Shown here one piece after another: positions 1-13,404 of a DNA stretch of 64,000 bases. Position numbers and translations under genes: made by a program. Source of the DNA: Perca fluviatilis (Eukaryota; Chordata; Actinopteri; Perciformes; Percidae); the NCBI RefSeq assembly GCF_010015445.1, contig NC_053133.1, positions 28,196,138 to 28,260,137 of the forward strand, read 5' to 3'. Positions within the stretch are counted from its first letter, which is position 1; each line of letters opens with the position of its first letter. The notes under the pieces were generated by a model. The model was not told the DNA's origin and made no database searches. It saw only the letters and a program-made list of their open reading frames with translations.

Positions 1-139
1 TCCAGTATGACCTTGTAAAATACATAGAGACAAATTACATCAGTCAGTGAAAAAGGTGCTATTTTCATCAGAGGAAACTTTCCCCTTTTAAGAACAACAA
101 GAACTACAACATAATTGCATCATAACGGCAACATAACAC

Positions 140-410
140 TTTATTGGCGGTATGCTTCTTCAGAGTTTTGCCCCGATTTCTTACAAAGTCTCTGATGTTT
201 GAAGTGACTGCCTATCAAGAGCAGGGTGTTCAAGCGTTCTTGCACTGCTGGCATTCAATTCTTGTGGCCAGTTTTCCGTTGACACTGTGCTTTTTAAAAT
301 GTCTCATCATAGCTGCAACATCTTTTGGGGACCACTGCCTTTTCTGTTGCATTGGTTGATCCTGTCTCTCAGGGCAATTTCCAGGAGACACTACAAAGTG
401 ATAAAACATA
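140..410 (-). pseudogene. Decayed C-terminal fragment of a repetitive teleost coding family
   Basis: Read on the minus strand, one frame gives a short open stretch starting near 352 with the pattern RQWSPKDVAAMMRHFKKH followed by GKLATRIECQQCKNA. After a frame slip and stops, the conserved-looking IRDFVRNRGKTLKKH appears. I recall a similar tail (a W-S/T-x-x-(D/E)-V-A-A motif, a GKL-T-x-EC-QC motif, then IRDFVRNRG) in high-copy teleost predicted proteins. Two frame slips and several in-frame stops show it is not functional. The exact family name is uncertain. Confidence 0.45.
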
Positions 411-940
411 TTCGGTCAAGTCAGTGGAAATCTACATGCCTAGAGTTAACACCTATGCACAGAAATGTTGTTACCTACTAAATCGACAACTTAAAATCTG
501 ACTTTTTCTCCTCTTGATTTCCCATCTGTCGGGGGGTATCTTGTGACTGGAAAATACCATGTAGTGATCAAATGCTAATGCTCTCTCTCGGCATATTTAA
601 AATGTGTAAAACTAACTGCATGGATCTCACTGGGATCATTCTTTTATGTTTAAGGTAGCATAGTGCGTTTTTATGAGTGCTTGTTTTCTGGGCTGCTCTT
701 TATGTCAAACTTTGTGAGATATGTAAAATGTATTTCATCCTGAAAATCTATCTAAATTACTTCATAATATGCACACAAAAAAATAACGTGAAAATCTAAT
801 ACTAATCCATCTCAAGGCAGAATAGGGTCCATTGCACACGCGACATTTTTCCAAGCTTGGAATTACTGAGGAAACCACATCATATTTACAGTTTTTATGA
901 CAAAAACAGTGAATTAGAGATTTGCGTTATACATTTGTAT
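411..940. other. Unassigned AT-rich sequence
   Basis: No coding pattern, inverted termini or tandem repeat was recognised between the decayed coding fragment and the satellite array. Confidence 0.4.
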
Positions 941-1292
941 CTGTCAGATATCACAGTGGCATGGTGATCCTCTGACTTGGTTGAAATCTTGTGTACAAAA
1001 TTGGAAATAAAGTCATTAAATAACAAGTAAGGCACAACACAATTGTCTATTTAAGATAAAGGGCTCAATTATACAGTATGTAAACATAAAAATGTCTTCA
1101 GCCATTCACAGAAATTAAGTCAGTGCAGCATCGTGACATCCATTATATGACAAATGACTGGACAACAAATGAGTGAAGTTACTGATATCTTGAAAGCTAA
1201 CAATACAATTACGTACAAAGGTAAATATATTGATATAAATGAGATGGTAATGTAGTGCAATGATGATAGTGAGTGTAAAAATTCATCTTTAT

Positions 1293-1325
<33 letters not shown>

Positions 1326-4300
1326 AGGACTGTGTATACAAAAACAATCCTTTGTGTGTTTGTACTGGTCAGGTGTATTCACTATAAGGACTGTGTATGG
1401 ATACTGTTAAGTGTTTTATTGAACAGACAAGTTATAAATTATTTGGTTCCCTTGAAACTTGGTTTTTCACCTTTAGTATATCCTTGTAATATTAGATGCA
1501 TAACAATTTCAAGTGGATCAAAGAATCTATTTATGGTAAGATTATTGAGAAATGGATTTTCAGGGATAAATGTTATACATAAACAGTCCTTTGTGTGTTG
1601 TATGTACTGGTCAGGTGTATACACTTTAAGGACTGTGTATGGATACTGTTAAGTTTTGTATTGGTGTGTATGCAAAGATGAATTTTTATACTATCATCAC
1701 AACACTACATTACTGTCTCATTTACTTATATGAACACATACAATAATGCAATAAAAAAAACTTTTAACACAAATTGTTAATCATTTTTTTGTATTATGGC
1801 CAAAAACATAAGAAGCTATCAGTTTAGTTTCTATTGCAATACCTAACTCCTTTCTCTTGTGATTACACATTGTTTCATGGAATTCCATTTGAACTGGTCT
1901 TCTGTTAATGTCATGTCAATTAAATTTGATAAACCACATCCACACAGGATGATAAAAATAGCCTGGGTTTTTTAAAAGTATGATTTAAACAGAATTGAAG
2001 TGATTTTTTCCACTAAAATTTTTGTGGAACTAATATTATAGAGAAATGCTGATACTACTAATAATACTAAATACTAACAGCATATATACATTTTCAATAA
2101 TCTTACTATGGAGGGATAATGTCCAAATACACTGTCCTCAAAGTGTCTACAACTGACCAGTACATGTACACTGAGGACTGTGTATCCATAACCCTCACTC
2201 AAATATCAACATCTGGTAAAAACTGCTTTGCAACCAAAAAGATCTGATGTCAATATCAAAATTAAATAGAGATTAAGTCACCTTTTCAACATCTTTAAAG
2301 CTGTCAGATTATCCACGGTACCATGATGATCCTCTGTACGTAGTTGAAATCATGTGTAGAAAATTGGAAAAAAATAATTAAATAACCAGTAAGGCACAAC
2401 ACAATGATCTATTTCAGAGAAAGACATGGGCTCAAAGTATACAACATGTAAACATATAAAATGTGTTCAGCCATTCACAGAAATGAATTCACTGCAGCAT
2501 CATTGACATCCATTATCGGACAAATGACTGGAGAACAAAATGACTGAAGTTACTGATATCTTGAAAGCTAACAATACAATTACCTACTAAGGTAAATATA
2601 CTGATATAAATGAGATAGTAATGTAATGCAATGACGATATTGAAGGTGTAAAATTCATCTTTGCATACACACCAATACAAAAATTAACAGAATCCATACA
2701 CAGTCATAAAAAGTGTATACACCTGACCAGTACATACACAACCTAAGGACTGTTTCTGTATACCATTTAACCCTGAAAATCCATTTCTCAAAATCTTACC
2801 ATAACTAGATACTTTAGAACCACTTGAGAAAGTTTGTTATCAATCAATAATACTAAGATATACTAAAGGTGAGAACAAGTTTCAAGGAACCAAGAAATGA
2901 TAATTTTGTAAGTTCAATAAAACACTGAACAGTATCCATACACAGTCCTTATAAGGTGACAACACCTGACCAGTACCTACACACAAAGGACTGTTCTTTA
3001 TACACAGTCCTTATACTTATATAAAGCTATTTGGTGAGAAAGATTCTCCTGTCAAGTCCCCTGTCCTGTTCTGTCCAGACATGACACTTGTAATACCTGA
3101 AGATTGCTCAGACAACATTAATCAGGCACGTTTAACATAAATATTCTTGAGTTATATGTTTTTGTGAAAGGGTTAAAGACATTCTGATGACTGTATGTAC
3201 AGAAACAGTCCTTTGTGTGTTTGTACTGGTCAGGTGTATGCACTATAAGGACTGTGTATGGATACTGTTAAGTGTTTTATTGAACAGACAAGTTATAAAT
3301 GATTTGGTTCCTTGAAACTTGGTTTTTCACCGCTTGTGTATTATGTATTAGATGCATAACGAATTTCAAGTGGATCAAAGAATCTATTTATGGTAAGATT
3401 ATTGAGAAATGGATTTTCGGGGATAAATGTTGTACATAAAAAGTCCTTTGTGTGTATGTACTGGTCAGGTGTATACACTGTAAGGACTGTGTATGGATAC
3501 TGTTAAGTTTGTAGGTGTGTATGCAAAGATGAATTTTACACTATCATCATTACACTACATTACTGTCTCATTTAATTATGTGAACACATACAATAAGGAA
3601 ATTAAAATGTGTTTTTAACACAAATTGTTAATCATTTTGTTGTATTATGGCTAAAAACATAGAAGCTATCAGTTTAGTTTCTTTGCAATACCTAACTCCT
3701 TTCTCTTGTGAGTACACATTATTTCATGGAATTCCATTTGAACTGGTCTTCTGTTAATGTCACTGTCAATTGAATTTGATAAACCACATCCAAACAGGGA
3801 TGATAAAAAAAATAGCCTGGGTTTTTAAAAGTATTGATTTAAACAAATTTAAGTGATTTTTTCCCACTTAAATCTTTGTATTCTCTAAAATTATAGAGAA
3901 ATGCTGATACTACTAATAATGCTAAATACATAACTAGCATATATTCAGAGTCACATTTAACAATAATCTTACTATGGAGGAGGATAATGTCCAAATACAC
4001 TGTCCTCAAACTGTCCACAACTGACCATTACATGTACACTGAGGACTGTGTATCCATACCACTCCCTGAAATATCAGCATCTAGTGAAAGCGTCTTTGCA
4101 ACAAAGTATCTGATGTCAATGTCAACACTAAATAGAGATTAAGTCACCTTTTTCAACATCTTTGAGGCTGTCAGATGCCAAGACCGGCTTGGTAACCCTC
4201 TGCCTCAGTTGAAGTATCTTATTAATGAAAAAGGGAAAATTATCATTAATTAACCAGTAAGGCACAACAAAATTATGCTTGTTGATATGGGTGAGGGTAA

Positions 4301-6444
4301 CAAGCAGTAATTATCTGAACAGAAGTAGATAAGGCTTCAGGTATACGGTATGTTCAAATGAATATTTGTACAGCCACTCACAGAAATTGGAGTCAGTTCT
4401 ACATAGTGACAAGTGTTAAACATATTACTCTCAGTTACTGATATCCTAAAAGCTAACAATACAATTACGTGCCTAAGGTAAAAGATACTTTGATATAAAA
4501 TGGAGACAGATAATGTGAGTGCAATAATGATGAGTGAGTGTAAGAAAATTCATCTTTGCATACACACCAATACATGTAGTACACATACACACTAAGGACT
4601 GTTTTCTGTATACCATTTTAGGCCTGAAAGTCACATTTCTCATAATCTTACCATAGAGTAGATTCTTTGAACCACTTGAGAATTGTTATGCATCTAATAT
4701 TACAAGGATATACTAAGGTGAGAAACCAAGTTTAAAGGGGACCAAGAAATGTATAACATGTAAGTTCAATAAAAACACTGAACAGTATCCACACATAGTC
4801 ATATAGTGTATACACCTGACCAGTACAAACACACAAAGGACTGTTTCTGTATACTCACAGTCCTTAGTATATATAAAGCTATTTGGTGAGAAAGATTCTC
4901 CTGTCAAGTCCCTGTCCTGTTCTGTCCAGACATGACACTTGTAATACCTGACAAGTGATGAGACAACATTAATCAGGCACGTTTAACATAAATATTCTTG
5001 AGTTATATGTTTTGTGGCAAAAGAAAGGTTAAAGACATTCTGATGACTGTATGTACAGAAACAGTCCTTTGTGTGTTTAGTACTGGTCGAACAGGTGTAT
5101 ACACTATAAAGACTGTATATGGATACTATTAAGTATTTTATTGAACAGACAAGTTATAAATGATTTGGTTCCCTTGAAACTTTGGTTTTACCTGTTACTA
5201 TATTATTGTGATAATAGATGCATAACAATTTCAAGTGGATCAGAGAATCTATTTATGGTAGATTATTGAGAAATGGATTTTCAGGGATAAAATGTTATAC
5301 ATAAAAGTCCTTTATTATTGTATGTACTGGTCAGGTGTATACACTGTAAGGACTGTGTATGTGGGATGCTAAGTTGTTTGTATCGGTGTGTATGCAAGAT
5401 GAATTTTTACACTATCATCATTACACTACATTACTTGTCTCATTACGTATGTGAACACATACAACAATGAAGAGTTAAAAGTGTTTTAACACAAATTGTT
5501 AATCATTTTGTTGTATTATGGCTAAAAACATAAGAAGCTATCAGTTTAGTTTCTATTGCAATACCTAACTCCCTTCTCTCTTGTGATTACACATTATTTC
5601 ATGGAATTCCATTTTGAATTGGTCTTCTGTTAATGTCACTGTCAATTGAATTTGATAAGCCACATCCAAAGGGGATGATGAAAAAATAGCCTAGGGTTTT
5701 TAAAGAAGTATTGATTTAAACAGAATTTAAGAAGTGATTTTTTTTTCCACTTAAATCTTTGTGGCTCTAAAATTATAGAAATGCTGATACTACTAATAAT
5801 GCTAAATACATACCAGCATATATTCAGAGTCACATTTAACAACAATCTTACTATGGAGGGATAATGTCCAAAGACACTGTCCTCAAACTGTCCACAACTG
5901 ACCATTACATGTACACTGAGGACTTTGTGTATCCATACCACTCCCTGAAATATCAGCATCTAGTGAAGCTTGTCGTTGCAACCAAAAGTATCTGATGTCA
6001 ATGTCAGCATTAAATGAGAGATTAAGTCACCTTTTCAACATCTTTTGAGGCTGTCAGATGCCAAGAGACGCATGGTAACCCACTCTGCCTCAGTTGAGAA
6101 TCTTCCCATTGTAGAAAAAGGGAGAAATTATCATTAATTAACCAGTAGGCACAACAAAATTATGCTTGTTGATATGGAGTGAGGTAACAAGCGTAATTAT
6201 CTAGACAGGAGTAAGATAAGGCTTTAGGTATACAGTATGTTCAAATGAATATTTGTACAGCCATTCACAGAAATTTAGTCAGTTCAGCACAGTGACATCC
6301 AGTGTTAAACAAATGACTATATAGTTCTGATATCCTAAAAGCTAACAATAATACAATTACATACCGCTAAGGTAAAGATACTTTGATATAAATGAGACAG
6401 TAATGTAGTGCAATGATGATAGTGAGGTGTAAGAAATTCATCTT
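940..6444. repeat. Tandem array of ~1.86-kb units with internal inverted repeats
   Basis: A partial unit (940-1325) is followed by unit 1 (1326-3188), unit 2 (3189-5043) and a third unit (5044-6444) cut by the assembly gap. Each unit has a left arm of about 370 bp, a spacer of about 940 bp, a right arm that is the reverse complement of the left, and a connector of about 160 bp. Approximate arm pairs are 1326-1700/2640-3020 and 3189-3560/4500-4880; the third left arm is 5044-5412 and its partner starts near 6390. Arm ends carry a shorter palindromic module built on TACTGGTCAGGTGTATACAC between copies of AAGGACTGTG; a variant also lies mid-spacer (about 2140-2190). Units differ by many small indels, so the array is not recent or the consensus is noisy. 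It could be a satellite derived from a fold-back transposon. Confidence 0.85.
1299..1324. repeat. (AT)n microsatellite
   Basis: An alternating A/T run replaces the right arm expected at the end of the first partial satellite unit and directly abuts the next left arm. Confidence 0.9.
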
Positions 6445-6944
6445 NNNNNNNNNNNNNNNNNNNNNNNNNNNNNNNNNNNNNNNNNNNNNNNNNNNNNNNN
6501 NNNNNNNNNNNNNNNNNNNNNNNNNNNNNNNNNNNNNNNNNNNNNNNNNNNNNNNNNNNNNNNNNNNNNNNNNNNNNNNNNNNNNNNNNNNNNNNNNNNN
6601 NNNNNNNNNNNNNNNNNNNNNNNNNNNNNNNNNNNNNNNNNNNNNNNNNNNNNNNNNNNNNNNNNNNNNNNNNNNNNNNNNNNNNNNNNNNNNNNNNNNN
6701 NNNNNNNNNNNNNNNNNNNNNNNNNNNNNNNNNNNNNNNNNNNNNNNNNNNNNNNNNNNNNNNNNNNNNNNNNNNNNNNNNNNNNNNNNNNNNNNNNNNN
6801 NNNNNNNNNNNNNNNNNNNNNNNNNNNNNNNNNNNNNNNNNNNNNNNNNNNNNNNNNNNNNNNNNNNNNNNNNNNNNNNNNNNNNNNNNNNNNNNNNNNN
6901 NNNNNNNNNNNNNNNNNNNNNNNNNNNNNNNNNNNNNNNNNNNN
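6445..6944. other. Assembly gap (500 N)
   Basis: Exactly 500 N. The left edge breaks inside a satellite right arm; the right edge is non-satellite sequence, so the array ends within the gap. The true size is probably arbitrary. Confidence 0.99.
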
Positions 6945-7050
6945 TCAACAGCTATTTTCACAACATATACACAAAACAATCACTTCAACTATAGTTCTTC
7001 AATCAATAAACCTATTGACTTGTACAACTACAACTAAGGCAAAACATGCA

Positions 7051-7077
7051 AACATGTGGTGTGTGTGTGTGTGTGTG

Positions 7078-7122
<45 letters not shown>

Positions 7123-7130
7123 TGAGTAGA
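7051..7130. repeat. (GT)n microsatellite
   Basis: GT dinucleotide run with one interruption. A second GT run lies at about 7341-7381. The surrounding 6945-7480 shows no recognisable gene. Confidence 0.9.
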
Positions 7131-7488
7131 GAGGTGACGAGACCAAGTGGGTATCTAAGCCTCGTGAGATCAGGATGGAGGATGAAACACTTAGGAGAGG
7201 TGTGAGGCTCTTTGTAGTTTTAGAGCGGGGAGCAAAATGGCTACTGGAGGAGATGAACAAACAGGCTATTTAACCTTAAGATGGAGGGAGTAGAGAAACT
7301 AGGTTGCAGCACCCATGACTATGGGGGGTGAAGCTGATCTGTGTGTGTGTGTGTGTGTCTGCGTGTGTGTGTGTGTGTGTTGGGTTAGTGTGTAAGAGAA
7401 AGCAAAGCCCCTTTAGAGAAAGAAAAGTCTCTTGGGATCTTGATTTGGGGAGAGATGATAAGTACCAATGGTCTGGTTGACTCAGGAC

Positions 7489-7682
7489 TAGGGCTGAACG
7501 ATTTTTGAAAGATAATCTAATTACATTTTTTTCCCAAATATTATGTACATTGCGATTGCATATTCCATTATTTTTTTAAGCTCTTTATTCTGCAGCTATT
7601 ATTCAACAAGACAAACAATAAATCATTGTATAGTAGAACAACACACAATTACACACTAGACAGTTAAATAGTAAAAACATAC

Positions 7683-7727
<45 letters not shown>

Positions 7728-8430
7728 ATATATATATATATATATACATATATATGCATACACACATATACACACACATATACATACACACACACACACA
7801 CATATATACACATATATTTTTTACAGTGCACAGAGGAGCTGCCTCCAGCCCCCTCCCCTACGTGAAGTTGGTGTCAACACTGCACTTGCTCAGAGAGGCT
7901 ATAAGTTATGTTAGTTGCTATGTCTTGCCGTGGGATTAACTGTACTAATAAAACCGTTGAAACCGCCGCTACGCTGCTGTTGAAGCTCCCGAACCGTCAT
8001 TCATCAGTCTGATTGTTACCCCTCTCGTGGCAGCTCCCTCCCACCTTTATATCTTTCTAACAGACTAACCGCTAACCGGAGCTAACAGCTAATCAGGAGC
8101 TAGCTCGTTGCCAACCCGAGCCTTCAGTAACTTCTAGGTGCCTGTATCCATTAACTGTATGTATGGACTCGAGCCCGAACAAAACCCTTCCATTTTTAAA
8201 ATGGCTGTAAAAGTTTTAAACTTCAACTCAGAATTGTTTGAATGACAGAGATGAGGTCAAGGTACAGTGTAAAGGCGTTAAGCATGCTAAGTTGATGCTT
8301 TCTCTGCGTAGTGCAGACTGATTTGCTCTCCTTGGTCATCAAATCTGAGACTAAATCATGGCGCGATTAGGAAATGCAACGTTTTATCACCATATTGTCC
8401 CATATAAATGCAATTAATCGTTCAGCCCTA
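7489..8430. mobile_element. Non-autonomous hAT element, 942 bp, with 8-bp TSD
   Basis: Terminal inverted repeats TAGGGCTGAACGATT (left) and AATCGTTCAGCCCTA (right) are flanked by a perfect 8-bp duplication CTCAGGAC at 7481-7488 and 8431-8438, the hAT signature. The interior has a (TA)n run at about 7687-7748, GT/CA-rich sequence and gene-desert-like DNA with no transposase frame, so it depends on a transposase in trans. It sits in intron-type sequence of the LRR cassettes. Confidence 0.9.
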
Positions 8431-8504
8431 CTCAGGACTCTGACTCCAAACTGGGAGCCAGGGGAGAACAGCTGGATCTGGCGAGGAACCCACAGCTCTC
8501 ACAT

Positions 8505-8670
8505 CTGAAGAAGATAAACATCTATTTATAATCCAATCAGATGTGTTGTGACGTTGTAGCTCAACATTACTACGTCCTAATCAATGATCTTTCCCTAAAA
8601 GAGAGTATTGTTTAAAATGAGTTATTAGTTCTATGTCCAGAGCAGTTTTAATATTAACCCTTGTGTTGTC
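8505..8670 (-). repeat. LRR-cassette intron copy without its exon
   Basis: The block containing AGCTCAACATTACTACGTCC, followed by the ATCAATGATCTTTCCC pattern, matches the sequence just upstream (in gene direction) of every LRR exon at 11.4, 14.6, 22.2 and 60.9 kb. Here no LRR exon precedes it, so the exon appears lost. The stretch 8671-9075 is T-rich and holds nothing else recognisable. Confidence 0.65.
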
Positions 8671-9079
8671 TTCCCGTCAACCATGAAAAAAACACTTTGT
8701 TGTCTCAATGTTTCAGTCACTATTGCATAAAGTTTAATATTTTACATTTAGTGTTTTTAGTCACTTCTTTTAACATTTTAATCACTTTTGACTTATGACT
8801 TTTTCCACTTTTCCTAATGTTTTTGTCACTTTTCAATGTGTTGGGTGCTTATTTTCTGCCAGTTTTTGACGCTCATTTGTGGTTTTTATAGTTTTTTCAT
8901 AATTTGTTTTGTTGTTTCTTTTTAAAGTTTGCCATTTTTTTTTTACATTGTGTAAGAATTTTCTCCCATCTAAGCGTGTGAGATCATATATTCATAATCA
9001 ACTCTCTCTGCCCATGCATGAATCAAAGTACATATGACTGCTGGTAGCCTTCACGCTTCAAAAAGCTGAGGGGGTGTAC

Positions 9080-9990
9080 TAAAGGCCGTTGTGTGGGGGT
9101 GTGTGGGGAGAGGGGAGTGTGGAGGTGGGGGAGAGAGAGGGTGTGGAGGTGTGGGGGGGGGGGAGAGAGTGTGGGGGGGAGAGTGTGTGTGGAGGTGTGG
9201 GGGGGAGAGAGAGTGTGGGGGGAGAGAGAGAGTGTGGAGGTGTGGGGGAGAGAGAGAGGTTGTAGAGATTATGAGGGAGTTGTGAGGTGTCGGGAGAGTG
9301 AGGGGGTATGGAGGTGTGGGGGGAAGTGAAAACGTTATTATGGAGATATGTGGGGGAGTGTGGGGGTGTGGGGGGAGAGGGTGATGGAGGTGTGGGGGGA
9401 GAGATGTGGAGGTGTGGGGGGCGAGAGAGGTATGTGTGGGTTTGGGGAGAGGTGTGGGGGGAGAGAGTGTGGAGGTGTGGGGGTGGGGGAGAGAGAGGGG
9501 GTGGGGGGTGTGGGGGGGTGGGGTGGGGGGTGTGGGTGTGGAGGGAGAGGTGTGGGGGGAGGGTGTGGGGGTGTGGGGGTAAGAGGGGGGGGAGGGGTGT
9601 GGGGAGAGGGAGAGTGGGGGTGTGGGGAGAGAGAGTGGGGGTGGGGGTGTGGGGGGAGAGAGAGAGAGTGGAGGTGTGGGGGGAGAGAGAGAGGGGGTGT
9701 GGAGGTGTGGGGGGGGAGAGAGAGAGGTGTGGAGGTGTGGGGGGAGAGAGAGTGTGGAGGTGTGGGGGGAGGTGTTTAGGGGGTGTGGAGGTGTGGGGTG
9801 TGATTTGAGAGAGAGAGAGGGGTGTGGAGGTGTGAGGGGAGAGAGAGAGAGTGTGTGGAGGTGTAGGGGGAGAGAGTGTGGAAGTGATGGAGGAGGGTGT
9901 AGGTGGTGGGGGGAGAGTGTGGGGGTGTGGGGGGAGAGAGGTGTGAGGGGGGAGGGAGGTGGGGGTCAGGTGGGCAGCAGGAGGGACTGA
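9080..9990. repeat. G-rich minisatellite (GTGGAGGTGTGGGGGGAGAGA-like units)
   Basis: About 900 bp of near-pure G/A/T on the plus strand made of degenerate units of about 20-24 bp with many runs of four or more G. Long reading frames here (Pro/Ser/Thr/His-rich on minus, Gly/Arg/Glu-rich on plus) reflect base composition, not genes. Confidence 0.9.
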
Positions 9991-10164
9991 TTGTCCCACC
10001 TGCTGTAGCATTGTCTAATCAGCTCCCTTTTTTAAAGCACTAGCCGAGACGAGGGCGGGGTTGTAGCCGACACTGAAGTGAAGCCGCTGACATCAGGGAG
10101 GAAAGGACTGTCATGGTGAGAGAGAGACTGAACAGGGGGAGTTTGGACATTCTCCACTGAGAGC

Positions 10165-11050
<886 letters not shown>

Positions 11051-11268
11051 AATCTTAAAGTTTCTGACAAACACTGATCCAGTTTGAGTCAGACTACATC
11101 TGGAGACAAACTGTTCAGACTGACAAACTGAAAACTAACAAAGAGTTGTTGTGATTTGTACTCAGACAAACACAGAAAACAAGTTGAACCGATAGAAATT
11201 TAAAACTTCTGTTATGGATTTAATTTTAATAGATTTATACTGTACAAGAGCAAAATAGATGAACTGAC

Positions 11269-11443
11269 CTCAGGTCTCCAGTCTACAGTTTGGACTCTCC
11301 AATCCATACACAGCTGCTTCACTCCTGAATCCTTCATTTTGTAGTTTCTAGTCAGGTCCAGCTCTTTCAGATGGGAGGGGTTGGACTTCAGAGCTGAGGC
11401 CAGAGAAGCACAGCTGATCTCTGACAAACTGCAGTACTCCAAT
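11269..11443 (-). pseudogene. Frameshifted NLR LRR exon
   Basis: A 175-bp exon matching the 177-bp LRR exons at 14437, 21978 and 23440, with intact-looking acceptor (CAG before 11443) and donor (GT at 11267-11268). It begins correctly with [19 protein letters not shown] and [21 protein letters not shown]. One base is missing where the siblings encode C-A-G-L, so the frame becomes [13 protein letters not shown]; a second base is missing just before the donor. Splicing it into the mRNA would scramble the downstream frame. It is either a dead exon or skipped. Confidence 0.8.
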
Positions 11444-11454
11444 CTGAATAAAAA

Positions 11455-11620
11455 ACAGATGTGTTGATGTTTTAAATGTGTAGCTCAACATTACTATGTC
11501 CTAATCAATGATCATTCCCCTAAAATTAGTATTGTTTAAAATTAGTTGTTAGTTCTATGTGCAGTTCAGTTTCAATATTAATGCTATCATTTTTTTGCTT
11601 TCTTTCCACATATATTAAAA
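11455..11620 (-). repeat. LRR-cassette upstream intron block
   Basis: Block with GTGTAGCTCAACATTACTAT and ATCAATGATCATTCCCC, shared with 14635-14790, 22165-22265 and 60945-61000. A later part of the unit recurs at 15080-15150, 22550-22640 and 61180-61250. The conserved ATCTGAATAAA next to the exon includes the splice acceptor and probable branch-site region. Confidence 0.7.
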
Positions 11621-11762
11621 AAAAGTTTATTGTATTAAGCCAAAATACCCTGCAACCAAAATCCCTACTTCACCATTAACCATCAAGCCTCTAAACCTGT
11701 ATGGAAATGAACACCTCTAATGAAATATTAAGTTAGTTAACGATCATAACGACCCTAACACC

Positions 11763-11764
<2 letters not shown>

Positions 11765-11810
<46 letters not shown>
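11765..11810. repeat. (CT)n microsatellite
   Basis: Pure CT run; it adjoins an AATTCAAAGGGCTTTATTAG segment (11811-11900) resembling the tail of a common fish retroposon, not classified further. Confidence 0.9.
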
Positions 11811-11814
<4 letters not shown>

Positions 11815-12045
11815 CAAAGGGCTTTATTAGCATGACCATATTGACATACAGTACAGTATTACAGTATTGCTAATGAACATAAACAGAGAAACATGTTACA
11901 CATTTACATCCAGTTGTACAGTAAGATGCAAACAATAAAACATTAAGTTAACATTTGTATAAAGCAACATCATGTATAAACATAATGTAACAATATGAAC
12001 AAAACTGATGGATATCAGCAACAACATGAAAACAAGAATATTACA

Positions 12046-12785
<740 letters not shown>

Positions 12786-12786
12786 A

Positions 12787-13404
12787 GAATATTGCCTGCT
12801 GGCTTCTGCTCTCTGCTGTTGTTGTTGCTGCTGTAAGACGAGTGCTTAGGGCCGGCTACAAATTACAACACCAAAAAGAGATGCAACAAAAATATTTTTT
12901 AATTTAACTTTTTTTTTGAAGTAAGTGCTGTAGTATAAGTAGCAGGAGACAAGTAATAACTGAGGTAATTTTGGAGACATTACCTTATTTAATCATTAAA
13001 TTAATAAATATTTTTGTTGTATCTCTTTTCGGTGTAGTAATTTGTAGACAGCCCTAAGCACTCGTCTAACTGCAGCAGCAGAGAGCAGAAGCCAGCAGGC
13101 AAGTGTTATTTAAATGAACTTCTGGTGTACTTACAAACTTACCAATCCATCGTTTTATGAGTACATAACCTATTTGTACTAGTGTAGAAGTTTGGTATCA
13201 TTTTGGGCATTATTAGTGGGGTCATTTACAAGATACAAACGTGGGTCCATTAGCCCCTGCGCTAAGCTATTCAGCTGATAACGCTGCTACGCTAACTCTC
13301 CCAATGTTCGACCCAGGTGAAAAAAAGCTTCTGGGGGGGGTGTTTGGGTCGAGGTCATGGTGCAAAGGACCCTAGGGTGAAATTACTCCGAACCATCACT
13401 TTAA
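12787..13404 (-). mobile_element. TTAA-targeting repeat, truncated, with ~115-bp internal hairpin
   Basis: The right end (AACCATCACTTTAA, ending at 13404) joins the cassette intron at a TTAA that is also present in the uninterrupted copy at 10456, so this is an insertion at TTAA, as for piggyBac-like elements. Its terminal 280 bp match, inverted, the left end of the element at 46787. The arms 12787-12905 and about 12995-13110 are reverse complements separated by about 95 bp. The expected second terminus was not found and may be lost in the poly-T tract. Confidence 0.65.

Noticed and set aside
6335..6994. Frames across the N gap
   Set aside because: They consist of undetermined bases.
9079..10011. 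310-codon Pro/Ser/Thr-rich frame
   Set aside because: Caused by a G-rich minisatellite; overlapping long frames on the other strand show it is compositional.
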